Source of the DNA: Micromonospora sp. C28SCA-DRY-2
GTDB lineage: Bacteria; Actinomycetota; Actinomycetes; Mycobacteriales; Micromonosporaceae
NCBI RefSeq assembly: GCF_030519475.1
Contig: NZ_JAUMKD010000004.1
Span: 87,501-151,500 of the forward strand
Length of the DNA: 64,000 nt
Direction: 5' to 3'
Under the pieces are notes generated by a model, which was not told the origin of the DNA, did not search any database, and worked only from the letters and a program-made list of their open reading frames with translations. Shown piece by piece: positions 25,585 to 33,576 of this stretch (the stretch's first letter is position 1; each line of letters starts with the position of its first letter). Both the position numbers and the translations under genes were made by a program.

Positions 25585-28467
25585 TCAGGAGTACGGCAGC
25601 CGGACGACCGACCGGTCGCCGATGCCCAGCGTGCTCGGGTGGGTGCCGATCGCCGACCAGACCTCGACCCGTACCCGGCCGTCGACCAGGTTGCCGAGCG
25701 TGCCGGTGGCGGAGTGCAGGCCAACCTGCTGGGTGTAGCGCTCGTAGCCGGGGACCGGGTCGGTGGCGAAGTAGCGGTACGTCTCCACCCGTTCCCAGCC
25801 ACCGTCGCCGGTCAGGTCGTAGGAGACCCGTAGCTGCACCCCGTTGCCGACCGCCGTGCCCGCGTCGAGGAACAGGTCGAAGGCGGTCTGCCCGCTGGCG
25901 TAGGTCAGGTCGAGGCCGGTGGCGGTGAACACCTGCGGGTTGCTCGGCGTGCCGTCGTGGTTGGCGCCGTTGGCGCTGGCCACCGTGGCGGTCGCCGCGG
26001 CGCCGGCCGCCGCCAGGCCACCGCCGGGGAGCAGGTACCGGACGGGTGAGTCCGGCGTGCCGGGCGGAGGAGTCGTCGGCGGCGGCGTGGTCGGCGGCGG
26101 GCTGGTCGGCGGTACGCCACCGTTGGCGCTGCCGCCGCTCCAGGTGTGCGCGCCGGTGGTGGCCGTCCGGCCGGCCGGCACGACCAGCGTGGTGCCGGTG
26201 GAGAACGTCACGGTCAGCGGCGACGCGCTCGGGTTGGCCGCCACGTACGTCCGCGCCCCGTTGCGGGTGAAGACGGCGGCCAGCGGGTGGTTCGCCCGGA
26301 CGGAGGTGTCCACCGTGCCGAGCGCGGCCAGGTTGCGGATCCAGTGGAAGGTGTGCGCCCGGCTCTCCCCCTCCTCCGGGGGGTAACCCGGGTTGGCCCG
26401 CAGGTTGGCCAGCGCGGCGTCGCCGTCGCCGAGCGCCTGGAACTGCCAGAGGATGTCCTGCCACACCGTCGGCGGCCCGTTGTTGTTGCGCACCAGCTCG
26501 GCGTAGTTGGCCCGGACGTAGGCCGGGTGGTGGCCGAGGTAGAGGTGCCCGCCGGTGACCGGCAGCAGGTTGATGCCCTGGATCATCTCCGGCTCGGCGC
26601 TGAACCAGGTGGCGTACGCGCCGCCGTCGCCCCAGACCATGCCCACCGTCGAGTGCCCGAAGGCGGCCGGGAAGTTCTGGTCGCTGACGTCGAACCAGTA
26701 CTCCTGGATCGCCGCGGCCTGGGTGGTCCAGAGGAAGACGCCGGCGTCCCGCACCGCGGTGTCACCGGTGACCTGACCCCACTGGATCAGCGCGTTGGCG
26801 AAGTTCATCCCCTCCGACGACGACTCCTGGTTGTTGCCCGCGCCGAACGAGCCGTGCCCGGAGGCCCAGTCGTGGCCGGCGTAGATGTCGAAGTCCCGCA
26901 GGTAGGGGAAGCGGGTGTCGGCCCGGTCGTAGTTGTCGGCGTCCCGGATGAGCAGGTCGACCATGCCGCCGTACTGGTCGTCGGCGGCCCACCGGGGGTC
27001 GAACTTGGCCAGCGTGGCGGCCGCCGCGATGAAGTAGCCGTAGTGGAAGTGGTGGTCGTTGAGCTCCTGGTCGGAGCCGTACGAGGCGGGGTAGCCGATC
27101 AGCGTGCCCCAGTTCCGGTCGTAGTAGAAGACCCGCGCGGTCTTGCCGGCGGGCGCGGTGAACCAGTCGGTGAGCGTGCTCCGGATGGCGTTGAGCGCGG
27201 CGTCCCGGGTGGCGGTGTCGCCGACCAGGTCGGCGACCTCGGCGATCCGGGCGGCCCGGCCCAGCCCCTTGCCGGTCCAGTAGGTGTCGCCACCGCGCTG
27301 GTCCATCGGGTTGCCCCGGACGGCGGCCAGGTGGCCGCGCAGCGTCTCCAGGTCGGCGCCGCTGCCGTCGCCGACGGCCGGCAGTTCCGGCAGCACCCCG
27401 TGGAAGGTCATCGCGGTGCGGAACTCGCCGACGCCGGTCAGCACCTTCATCCGGCCCCGGGCCGACGGGTAGCTCTGGGCGATCGGGGTGGAGCCGGTCA
27501 GCGACTTCCACTGGTGCGGGTAGAGGCTCACCACCGTCCGGGTGGCGGTGCCCTCCCGGGGCGCGGTGGTGAACGCGTACGTGGTGGTGACCGTGCTGGT
27601 CGCCGGGGTGTAGGCGTACGACAGGCGGGTGCCGGTGACGTGGGCGTGCGCGTACCCGCCGAAGGTGGCGGCGAGCGCGGAGCGCTCCGCCGCGGCGGTC
27701 TGCGGGGTGGTGGGCAGCAGGGCCACCGAGAAGTAGCCGCGCCCGGCCAGGGTGGACGAGATCCGGCCGCCGCTGACCGTCCAGCTCGCGCCGGTCGGGG
27801 CGTAGCCGACATAGTCGTGCCCGTTGACGGTGAACCCGATGGTCGCACCGCTGTTGGACCAGACAGTCGGGGTGCCGGTCGTGCTGATCACCGCGTCGCC
27901 GCCGCTGGCCTGGAAGTAGGCGAACGGCAGGCCGTGCCCGATGGTGGCCCGCACGCTCCGGGCGCCGTCGCTCCAGTACGGGGTGACCGTCCAGTCGGAC
28001 CAGTTGGCGACCCGGACCACCGGCGCGGCGAGCCCGGCCACCCCGACCCGGATGTCCTGCACGTAGGGGTAGTGGAACTCGCCCACGCCGGTGGCGGTGC
28101 CGCTGATGGCGGGGGTGGAGTTGGCCGAGAAGCCGAGCCCGTCGGTGAACGTGTCGTACGACAGCGGGTGGGCGTGCAGCGGCTCGCTGAACGCGCAGTC
28201 GGTGCGCTTGAACAGCAGCGACGACCACCAGTCGTTGGTGGGGACGGCCCCGGCGGGCGCGTCGGCGGTGACGAACTGCCGGGGGTTGGTGGCGAGCTGG
28301 CCGCAGCCGGCGGGCAGCGGGCCGACCGGGGTGGTGGTGTAGCTGCCGGCGCCGACGGTGGCGGCCTCGGCGGAGCCGGTGGCGACGACGGCCAGGCCGC
28401 CGACGACGAGGGCCAGGGCGGTGGTGGCCGCCAACGCCCAGGGACGGTGTGGCGCAGGAGGTGTCAC
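25585..28467 (-). CDS. secreted glycoside hydrolase family 81 beta-1,3-glucanase
   Basis: The 960-residue protein has a signal peptide (RPWALAATTALALVVGG ... GSAEA, about residues 8-34). The GH81 catalytic region (about 50-770) contains PTNDWWSSLLF, FHGVLPELP, LNDHHFHYGYF and the acid cluster NNQESSSEGMNF with E548 and E552. A Pro/Thr linker (about 788-815) leads to a C-terminal beta-sandwich of about 145 residues, probably glucan-binding. It should cut beta-1,3-glucan of fungi, algae or plants outside the cell. GTG at 28467 is preceded by GGAGG with 4-base spacing; the frame continues upstream but without support. A promoter with a LacI-type operator lies at 28541-28592. Confidence 0.93.
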   Translation of the reverse strand: MTPPAPHRPWALAATTALALVVGGLAVVATGSAEAATVGAGSYTTTPVGPLPAGCGQLATNPRQFVTADAPAGAVPTNDWWSSLLFKRTDCAFSEPLHAHPLSYDTFTDGLGFSANSTPAISGTATGVGEFHYPYVQDIRVGVAGLAAPVVRVANWSDWTVTPYWSDGARSVRATIGHGLPFAYFQASGGDAVISTTGTPTVWSNSGATIGFTVNGHDYVGYAPTGASWTVSGGRISSTLAGRGYFSVALLPTTPQTAAAERSALAATFGGYAHAHVTGTRLSYAYTPATSTVTTTYAFTTAPREGTATRTVVSLYPHQWKSLTGSTPIAQSYPSARGRMKVLTGVGEFRTAMTFHGVLPELPAVGDGSGADLETLRGHLAAVRGNPMDQRGGDTYWTGKGLGRAARIAEVADLVGDTATRDAALNAIRSTLTDWFTAPAGKTARVFYYDRNWGTLIGYPASYGSDQELNDHHFHYGYFIAAAATLAKFDPRWAADDQYGGMVDLLIRDADNYDRADTRFPYLRDFDIYAGHDWASGHGSFGAGNNQESSSEGMNFANALIQWGQVTGDTAVRDAGVFLWTTQAAAIQEYWFDVSDQNFPAAFGHSTVGMVWGDGGAYATWFSAEPEMIQGINLLPVTGGHLYLGHHPAYVRANYAELVRNNNGPPTVWQDILWQFQALGDGDAALANLRANPGYPPEEGESRAHTFHWIRNLAALGTVDTSVRANHPLAAVFTRNGARTYVAANPSASPLTVTFSTGTTLVVPAGRTATTGAHTWSGGSANGGVPPTSPPPTTPPPTTPPPGTPDSPVRYLLPGGGLAAAGAAATATVASANGANHDGTPSNPQVFTATGLDLTYASGQTAFDLFLDAGTAVGNGVQLRVSYDLTGDGGWERVETYRYFATDPVPGYERYTQQVGLHSATGTLGNLVDGRVRVEVWSAIGTHPSTLGIGDRSVVRLPYS

Positions 28468-28540
28468 GGTGCCTCCCATCGCGCCGCGCCGGTGGCCCGG
28501 GCCGCGGCGCTGAGTCGGAATTGTGAAGAAAGGTAATTGG

Positions 28541-28592
28541 GAGAGCGCTCTCTTGACGCGGGACGTTAACCGAACGGCAAGACTTGCGTCAA
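28541..28592 (-). promoter_or_regulatory. GH81 promoter with LacI-family operator
   Basis: On the minus strand TTGACG (28592-28587) and TTAACG (28569-28564) are 17 bases apart, a good -35/-10 pair. The perfect 12-base palindrome GAGAGCGCTCTC (28541-28552) follows about 11 bases after the -10, where a repressor would block initiation. Its form is close to the known CebR operator of Streptomyces (TGGGAGCGCTCCCA). Sugar-relieved repression is inferred. Confidence 0.75.
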
Positions 28593-28659
28593 TGTTTCCG
28601 ACCGATGGCGCACGGATGCCGCCAATCCGGCGGGTGCCCGATCGCCGGTCGCCGACCAG

Positions 28660-28721
28660 CGAGGGCGCCCGGCAGCCGGCGAGGGGCGCCCGGCAGCCGG
28701 CAAGGGCCGCCGGCCAGCCGG
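28660..28721. repeat. three degenerate 20-21-base tandem repeats
   Basis: Three adjacent units built on cGAGGG(G)CGCCCGGCAGCCGG occupy 28660-28679, 28680-28700 and 28701-28721, the last more divergent. A decayed fourth may follow. No spacers, so not CRISPR. Confidence 0.65.
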
Positions 28722-28781
28722 TGAGGGCGGTTGCGGCGGCGAGGCGGTCGCGGCCAGCGAGGGCGGTCGGCGGCCCGGGGG

Positions 28782-29519
28782 TCAGCGGCCGGCGGGCGCC
28801 TTCGGGCAGCCGTGCTTGCGGTGCCAGGCGGCCACCTCGGCGGCCGGTTCCCGGTTGCCGCCGCGCCGCCACGAGTCGAGGTAGCGGGCCGGCCAGACCA
28901 CGCCCCGGCGGATCCACCAGCCGTCCCGGCCGGTGCACGGCGGCGAGATGCCGAAGTGCAGGTGGCAGACGTTGTTCGCGTTGCCGGTGCGGCCCACCTC
29001 GCCGAGGCGCTGGCCGGCGCGGACCCGCACCCCCGGGTCGATGCCGCCGGCCACCACGCTCAGGTGCGAGCCGTAGTAGCGCACCCCGTCGTCGCCGAGC
29101 AGCGACACCGACAGCCCGCCGTTGTACGGCCCGAGTGGCCCCCGCCTGTCGAACCGGTCCACCCGGCTGACCTCCAGGATCGTGCCGTCGGTGACCGCCA
29201 CGACCGGCTCGCCGCAGTCGGCGAAGATGTCCGTCCCCGGGTAACCGGAGTGGGTGGGGTGGTAGGCGACGTTCTTCGCCCGTACCGGGAAGACGTGCCG
29301 CAGCCCGGCGCGGGTCGGCGCGGTCGACGGCCCGGCAGTGGTCGGCGCCGCGCTGGCCGACGGCGCCGCCGGCTGCCCGGCGGTGGCCCAGCTGGCACCG
29401 GGGGTGGGCGGGCTGCCACCGGGCACCGGACGGCTGGTCGCGCAGCCGGCGGCCAGCGCCGGCGCGAGCAGCAGCAGGACCGCGTACGCCCGGCGGCGCC
29501 CGATCGTCGACGAGGACAT
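28782..29519 (-). CDS. M23 family metallopeptidase lipoprotein
   Basis: The 245-residue protein has a lipobox, LAAGC with C26, so it is anchored on the outer face of the membrane. A Ser/Ala/Pro/Thr linker (about 30-70) leads to an M23 (LytM) domain with zinc ligands H90 and D97 (HSGYPGTD) and the HxH motif CHLHF (H186, H188); H152 is in the usual third position. All catalytic residues are present, so it should cleave wall peptide crosslinks. A short basic tail ends in CPKAPAGR. AGGA lies about 7 bases before the ATG at 29519. Divergent from the membrane protein at 29578. Confidence 0.88.
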   Translation of the reverse strand: MSSSTIGRRRAYAVLLLLAPALAAGCATSRPVPGGSPPTPGASWATAGQPAAPSASAAPTTAGPSTAPTRAGLRHVFPVRAKNVAYHPTHSGYPGTDIFADCGEPVVAVTDGTILEVSRVDRFDRRGPLGPYNGGLSVSLLGDDGVRYYGSHLSVVAGGIDPGVRVRAGQRLGEVGRTGNANNVCHLHFGISPPCTGRDGWWIRRGVVWPARYLDSWRRGGNREPAAEVAAWHRKHGCPKAPAGR

Positions 29520-29577
29520 CCGGTCATCCTGGCAGAGTGGGTACGGTGAGGACGAACCGTCGCCGGGGAGGTACGTC

Positions 29578-29967
29578 GTGACGACTCCACCCGCCTACCC
29601 GCCCGGCCCGGACGCCGGGCACCGCGCGCTGGCGCGTACCCCGTCGGGGCTCTTCCCGGCCGGGCCGCCGTCCCGGCCCACCTACCGCGAACCGCACCCG
29701 GTCACCGGCGCGGGCGTCGCCGCCGGCGGCGCCGTGGCGGCCGCCTGGCTGCTGCTGTTCGGGCTGCTCGGCACGAGCGTCGGCAGCTACGCCTGGTGGA
29801 CCCTGGTGGCCGGCGGGCTGGCCTGGCTGACCGCACTGGCCCTGCTGCGGTTCGGCGACCGGGGGGTGGCCACCGGCATCGCGATCGTCACCGCCGGCGG
29901 GTGGAGCATCGCCGCCGCGATCGTGGCGGTGCGCTGGGCGACCACCGGTGACTGGCCGCTGTGGTGA
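29578..29967 (+). CDS. small membrane protein, unknown
   Basis: The 129-residue protein has a proline-rich N-terminal 45 residues and then three helices (about 48-67, 73-90, 98-117). It ends TTGDWPLW. GGGGAGGT lies 5 bases before the GTG at 29578. I do not recognise a family. It is divergent from the M23 lipoprotein with only 58 bases between starts, so shared control is possible. Confidence 0.75.
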   Translation: MTTPPAYPPGPDAGHRALARTPSGLFPAGPPSRPTYREPHPVTGAGVAAGGAVAAAWLLLFGLLGTSVGSYAWWTLVAGGLAWLTALALLRFGDRGVATGIAIVTAGGWSIAAAIVAVRWATTGDWPLW

Positions 29968-30056
29968 CCGCCCGGCCGGCTGCGCTGCGTCGTGGACCGG
30001 CTGCGCAGCGAATCCCGGCTTGACGTGGCCGCCGTCACTGGAGCACGCTCGGCGTT

Positions 30057-30224
30057 ATGGCCTGGACCACTCCGCGGCTCGATCCTGAGCGAAGCCGCCG
30101 TCGCCTCCAGCTGCTCGCCGAGTTGGCGGGCGCCCGGGCGGTACGCCAGCGCGAGCGGCCGCAGCGGGCCCGCACCGAACAGCTCCGCCAGCTGATCGCC
30201 ACCCGCCGTCGCGTCGCCGGCTGA
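30057..30224 (+). CDS. possible 55-residue basic protein
   Basis: ATG at 30057 opens a 55-residue frame (MAWTTPRLDPERSRRRLQLL start). The product is strongly basic and predicted helical, with many Arg and Gln, and has no membrane segment. GGAG is 12 bases upstream, too far to be convincing. Third-position GC and the absence of a competing frame allow it to be real, but it may be chance. No family is recognised. Confidence 0.35.
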   Translation: MAWTTPRLDPERSRRRLQLLAELAGARAVRQRERPQRARTEQLRQLIATRRRVAG

Positions 30225-30353
30225 CCTGCCGACGCCGAGTTTCCGAGGATTGGCCGGCCCGTCGGGGCGTTGACCGGTCGCCCGCCGACCCGACCGGCTA
30301 ACGTGCACGCGTAACGAGTCGGCGTGCTGTGCCGAGGCAACTTGGGGGGACCG

Positions 30354-30878
30354 TTGTCGTACTTCGCTGCGGCCGTGGTGCGAGACGAGAGTGGCTGGAC
30401 GGCCGAAGAGGTGAGCCTGCGCGGGGTCACCGACGTCGAGGAGGTCGCCGACCGGCTGCGCGACGTGGACCCCGACGCGGACCTGTCGCTGCTCTTCGTC
30501 GAGGCGGACGACACCTACCTGGTGATCCTGCGCCTGGACGAGGGGGAGGACCTGCGGGTCTTCGGCTCCGACTCGGCCTACGCCGAGGAGTCGCGGCTGG
30601 GCGCGCTGCTGGTGGGGGACCTGAAGGCGTCGGTCACCGGGCTGGACGAGCCCGAGGAGGCGCGCCCCGCCGGCGGCGACGACGAGACCGAACAGCCCGC
30701 CGTCGACCCGGAGGCCGACCCGGTGGGCGACGCCGACCTCCTCGCCGACCTGGGCATCTCCGCGCAGAAGCTGCTCGCGCTCTGCGCGCACGAGGGCATG
30801 ATGCCGGCCGACGTCACCGCCGAGGTGTGCCAGGTGCTGGGCTGCGCCGACGAGGTCGAGGAACTGCGTGAGGTCTGA
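30354..30878 (+). CDS. tRNA adenosine deaminase-associated protein
   Basis: The 174-residue acidic protein starts at TTG 30354 (SYFAAAVVRDESGW), with GGGGGGA 3 bases upstream. The ATG-like extension to 30324 runs through that site and is rejected. The middle is rich in Asp/Glu (about 100-130), and the C-terminal 45 residues are helical. Actinobacterial proteins of this kind sit directly before tadA and carry the name by association only. The tadA start codon lies within its last codons (11-base overlap), so translation is coupled. A partner role with TadA is inferred from this context. Confidence 0.85.
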   Translation: MSYFAAAVVRDESGWTAEEVSLRGVTDVEEVADRLRDVDPDADLSLLFVEADDTYLVILRLDEGEDLRVFGSDSAYAEESRLGALLVGDLKASVTGLDEPEEARPAGGDDETEQPAVDPEADPVGDADLLADLGISAQKLLALCAHEGMMPADVTAEVCQVLGCADEVEELREV

Positions 30879-31527
30879 TCCGTCCGGGCCGTGGCCGGTG
30901 CCGGCGGGCGGCGGGGAGCCGATCCTGCCGCACGGCGGCGAGCCGTCCGACGCCACCGACCCGGCCCTGGAGACCGTACGGCCGGGGCAGCCGACGCCCG
31001 GTCGCACCGGGCGGGTCGGGCCGGGCGCGGACGAGGGGCTGGCCGATCCGGACGGGGCCGGCCGGCGGCAGCGGCACGAGGTGTGGATGCGCCGGGCCCT
31101 GGAGGTGGCGGTCACCGGCCCCGACTCGACCGGCGACGGCGACGCCGACGACATCCCGGTCGGCGCGGTGCTCTACGGGCCGGACGGCACCGAGCTGGCG
31201 ATCGGCCGCAACGAGCGGGAGCTGACCGGCGACCCGACCGGGCACGCCGAGGTGCTGGCGCTGCGCCGGGCCGCACAGCGGTTGGGCCGCTGGCGGCTCG
31301 ACGGCTGCACCCTGGTGGTCACCCTGGAACCCTGCACCATGTGCGCGGGCGCGCTGGTGCTGGCCCGGGTCGGCACCGTCGTCTTTGGGGCCTGGGAGCC
31401 GAAGACCGGCGCGGCCGGTTCGCTCTGGGACGTGCTGCGCGACCGCCGGCTCAACCACCGGCCGGAGGTCTACGGCGGGGTCCTGGAGACCGAGAGCGCC
31501 GCGCTGCTGCGCGCCTTCTTCCGCTGA
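30868..31527 (+). CDS. tadA: tRNA adenosine(34) deaminase TadA
   Basis: The 219-residue zinc deaminase converts A34 to inosine in tRNA-Arg(ACG). Zinc ligands and the proton shuttle are all present: H126-A-E128 (GHAEVLALRRAA) and PCTMC with C156 and C159. The catalytic domain starts near residue 68 (HEVWMRRALEVA). The 65 residues before it are low in complexity (Gly/Pro/Asp) and are not part of TadA elsewhere. An internal ATG at 31087 has a fair ribosome binding site but would remove HEVW, which aligns with E. coli TadA, so the GTG at 30868 is preferred. Coupled to the gene before. Confidence 0.9.
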   Translation: MRSDPSGPWPVPAGGGEPILPHGGEPSDATDPALETVRPGQPTPGRTGRVGPGADEGLADPDGAGRRQRHEVWMRRALEVAVTGPDSTGDGDADDIPVGAVLYGPDGTELAIGRNERELTGDPTGHAEVLALRRAAQRLGRWRLDGCTLVVTLEPCTMCAGALVLARVGTVVFGAWEPKTGAAGSLWDVLRDRRLNHRPEVYGGVLETESAALLRAFFR

Positions 31528-31536
31528 GCGCCGGCC

Positions 31537-31608
31537 GGCCGGCGAGCGTCAGGCGGCCGGCGAGGATCGGGCGGCCGGCGAGGATCGGGCGGCCGGCGAG
31601 CGTCAGGT
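31537..31608. repeat. four tandem 18-base repeats
   Basis: Four head-to-tail units of GGCCGGCGAGNNTCNGGY lie at 31537-31554, 31555-31572, 31573-31590 and 31591-31608, with a partial fifth after them. Units 1 and 4 share CGTCAGG and units 2 and 3 share GATCGGG, as if a two-unit block had been copied. The last unit covers the stop codon of the histidine kinase gene. Confidence 0.85.
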
Positions 31609-32766
31609 GGCCGGCAGCTCGACCGTGACGTCCAGGCCGCCGCCGTCGCGGGGCCGGGCGGTCACCGTGCCGCCGTGCGCCCGGGCCACCGCCCGGACGA
31701 TCGACAGCCCCAGCCCGAACCCGCGCCCGCTGCCCACCCGCTCCCCGGAGAGCCGGCGGAACGGCTCGAAGATGGTCTCCACGTCGTAGCCCGGCACCAG
31801 CGGACCGGTGTTGCTGACGGTCAGCGTCGCCCGGCCGTCCCGTACGCCGGTGCCGACCCCGATCCAGCCGCCGGCCGGCACGTTGTGCCGCACCGCGTTC
31901 TCCACCAGGTTGGTGGTGAGCCGTTCCAGCAGCACCGGGTCGCCGAGCACCGGCGCCGGCGCCAGCTCCCGGGCCACCGCCGGCCCGTCGCCCTCCTTGA
32001 CGGTCAGGTCGACCACGTGGTCGACCACGTCGGCCAGGTCCACCCGGGAGCGGGCGGTCAGTTCGTTCTCCGAGTCGGCCAGGGTGAGCAGCCCGTCGAT
32101 CAGCCGCTCGTGCCGCTCGTTCACCGCGAGCAGCGACTCCCCCAGCCGGCGGACGTCCTCGGACGCGCCCGGCCGGGTGACGGCCAGCTCGATCAGCGAG
32201 CGGTTCAGCGCCAGCGGGGTGCGCAGCTCGTGGGAGGCGTTCGCGACGAACCGGCGCTGCCCGTCGAACGAGCGGTCCAGCCGTTCCACCATCTCGTCGA
32301 AGGTGTCCGCCAGCTCCCGCACCTCGTCCCGGGGCCCGGAGAGCGAGAGGCGTTCGTGCAGCCCCCGCCCGGCCACGTCGGCGCCGGCGATCCGCCGGGC
32401 CGTCCCGGTGATCTGGTGCAGCGGTTGCAGTGCCCGCCCGGCCACCAGCCAGCCGAACGCGATGGCCACCACGGAGACCAGCACCAGGGCGATCCCGCCC
32501 TGGGTGAGCAGCGAGTAGAGCGTCTGGTCGCGGGCGTCGTCCTGGGCCTTGTTGACCAGCAGCCGCAGCTGTTCGGCCTGCACGCCGTTGAGCTTGGTCT
32601 CCGTCGCCTGGACCACCGGCTTGACGTCGCGCAGCGCCACCCCGAACGGCTGGGCCGTGCGCTGCTCCACCAGCACGTAGGTGACCGCGAGCAGGACCAG
32701 CCCGGCCACCAGGAAGAGGCCGCCGTAGATCAGGGTCAGCCGGGCGCGGAGGGAGAGGCGCTTCAC
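31603..32766 (-). CDS. HAMP-containing sensor histidine kinase
   Basis: The 387-residue protein has two helices (about 11-33 and 90-110) around an external sensor loop of about 55 residues. A HAMP domain (about 110-165) follows, then the dimerisation helix with the phospho-acceptor H179 in NASHELRTPLA. The HATPase domain has N box NLVENAVRHN, G1 VSNTGPLVP and G2 GRGFGLGLSIV. All catalytic boxes are intact. GTG at 32766 overlaps the regulator stop by 4 bases (GTGA), so the pair is co-translated. The signal is unknown; the divergent efflux operon suggests a wall or antimicrobial stress. Confidence 0.92.
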   Translation of the reverse strand: MKRLSLRARLTLIYGGLFLVAGLVLLAVTYVLVEQRTAQPFGVALRDVKPVVQATETKLNGVQAEQLRLLVNKAQDDARDQTLYSLLTQGGIALVLVSVVAIAFGWLVAGRALQPLHQITGTARRIAGADVAGRGLHERLSLSGPRDEVRELADTFDEMVERLDRSFDGQRRFVANASHELRTPLALNRSLIELAVTRPGASEDVRRLGESLLAVNERHERLIDGLLTLADSENELTARSRVDLADVVDHVVDLTVKEGDGPAVARELAPAPVLGDPVLLERLTTNLVENAVRHNVPAGGWIGVGTGVRDGRATLTVSNTGPLVPGYDVETIFEPFRRLSGERVGSGRGFGLGLSIVRAVARAHGGTVTARPRDGGGLDVTVELPAT

Positions 32767-33419
32767 GGTATCCGGTATCCCACACCGGGCACTGTCTCGA
32801 CCACCGGCGGTTCGCCCAGCTTGCGGCGCAGCTTCATGACGGTGACCCGGACCACGTTGGTGAACGGGTCGATGTGCTCGTCCCAGGCCCGTTCCAGCAG
32901 TTCCTCGGCGGAGACCACCGCGCCCTCGGCCCGCAGCAGCTCGACCAGCACGGCGAACTCCTTGCGGGACAGCGGCACGTACCGGCCGTCCCGGTGCACC
33001 TCCCGGCGGCCCGGGTCGAGCACGATGCCGGCCCGGGCCAGCGTGGGCGGCGCGGCGCGGCGGGCCCGCCGGCTCAGCGCGTGCACCCGGGCGGAGAGTT
33101 CGACCAGGGCGAACGGCTTGGTCAGGTAGTCGTCGGCGCCGAGCGCCAGGCCGGCCACCCGCTCCCGTACGGCCGCCGCCGCGGTGAGCATCAGCACCCG
33201 GGTCTCGCCGCCGCTGTCCACGATCGCCCGGCACACCTCGTCGCCGTGCACCACCGGCAGGTCCCGGTCGAGGACGACCACGTCGTAGTCGTTGACGCCG
33301 AGGCGTTCCAGCGCCGCGTCGCCGTCGTACGCGACGTCCACCGCGAACGCCTCCCGGCGCAGCCACTCGGCGATGCTCTCCGCCAGCAGGCTCTCGTCCT
33401 CCACCACCAGCACCCTCAC
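32763..33419 (-). CDS. OmpR/PhoB-type response regulator
   Basis: The 218-residue protein has a receiver domain (1-115) with acidic pocket E7/D8, phospho-acceptor D51 (VVVLDRDLP), T79 region LMLTA and K101-type lysine in YLTKPFAL. A winged-helix DNA-binding domain (about 125-217) ends with VETVPGVGYRI. The GTG at 33419 is the first start after the repeat region at 33442-33486. OmpR-type regulators bind direct repeats spaced about one helical turn, exactly what lies 23 bases upstream, so autoregulation is likely. First gene of the two-gene unit. Confidence 0.92.
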   Translation of the reverse strand: MRVLVVEDESLLAESIAEWLRREAFAVDVAYDGDAALERLGVNDYDVVVLDRDLPVVHGDEVCRAIVDSGGETRVLMLTAAAAVRERVAGLALGADDYLTKPFALVELSARVHALSRRARRAAPPTLARAGIVLDPGRREVHRDGRYVPLSRKEFAVLVELLRAEGAVVSAEELLERAWDEHIDPFTNVVRVTVMKLRRKLGEPPVVETVPGVGYRIP

Positions 33420-33441
33420 CCGCCAATGGTGCCCCGCCCCG

Positions 33442-33486
33442 GATAACGCCGGCGTTAACGCCGACGGTTACGCCCGGGATACGCCC
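33442..33486. promoter_or_regulatory. four direct repeats of WWACGCC, likely response-regulator site
   Basis: The core ACGCC occurs at 33446, 33458, 33470 and 33481, with AT-rich bases before each (ATAACGCC, TTAACGCC, GTTACGCC, ATACGCC). The spacing is 12, 12 and 11 bases, one helical turn each. A perfect 14-base palindrome, CGGCGTTAACGCCG, overlaps the second copy at 33450-33463. The array lies between the divergent regulator and the efflux lipoprotein. Confidence 0.75.
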
Positions 33487-33576
33487 CTTGGCGTCGACTG
33501 ACCGGGACGCCCGGCGACCGCCGGGCGGATCGGGGGATGCCCGGCGGTCGCCGTCGGGCCGGAGAGGAAGCGTGTC

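Larger units (their letters stand above)
28468..28781 (-). other. 314-base intergenic region between GH81 and M23 genes
   Basis: It contains, from the GH81 side, an 80-base leader, the palindromic operator, a -10/-35 pair reading toward GH81, an AT-richer patch to about 28620, and then GC-rich degenerate 20-21-base direct repeats at 28660-28721. No gene is credible here. I see no clear terminator for the M23 gene, whose stop is at 28782. Confidence 0.7.

Noticed and set aside
26146..28536. 796-codon + strand frame opposite GH81
   Set aside because: The GH81 catalytic motifs, signal peptide and ribosome binding site lie on the other strand. The + frame has no motif.
28660..28721. Repeats considered as a CRISPR array
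   Set aside because: The units are adjacent, with no spacers, and no cas genes are present in the window.
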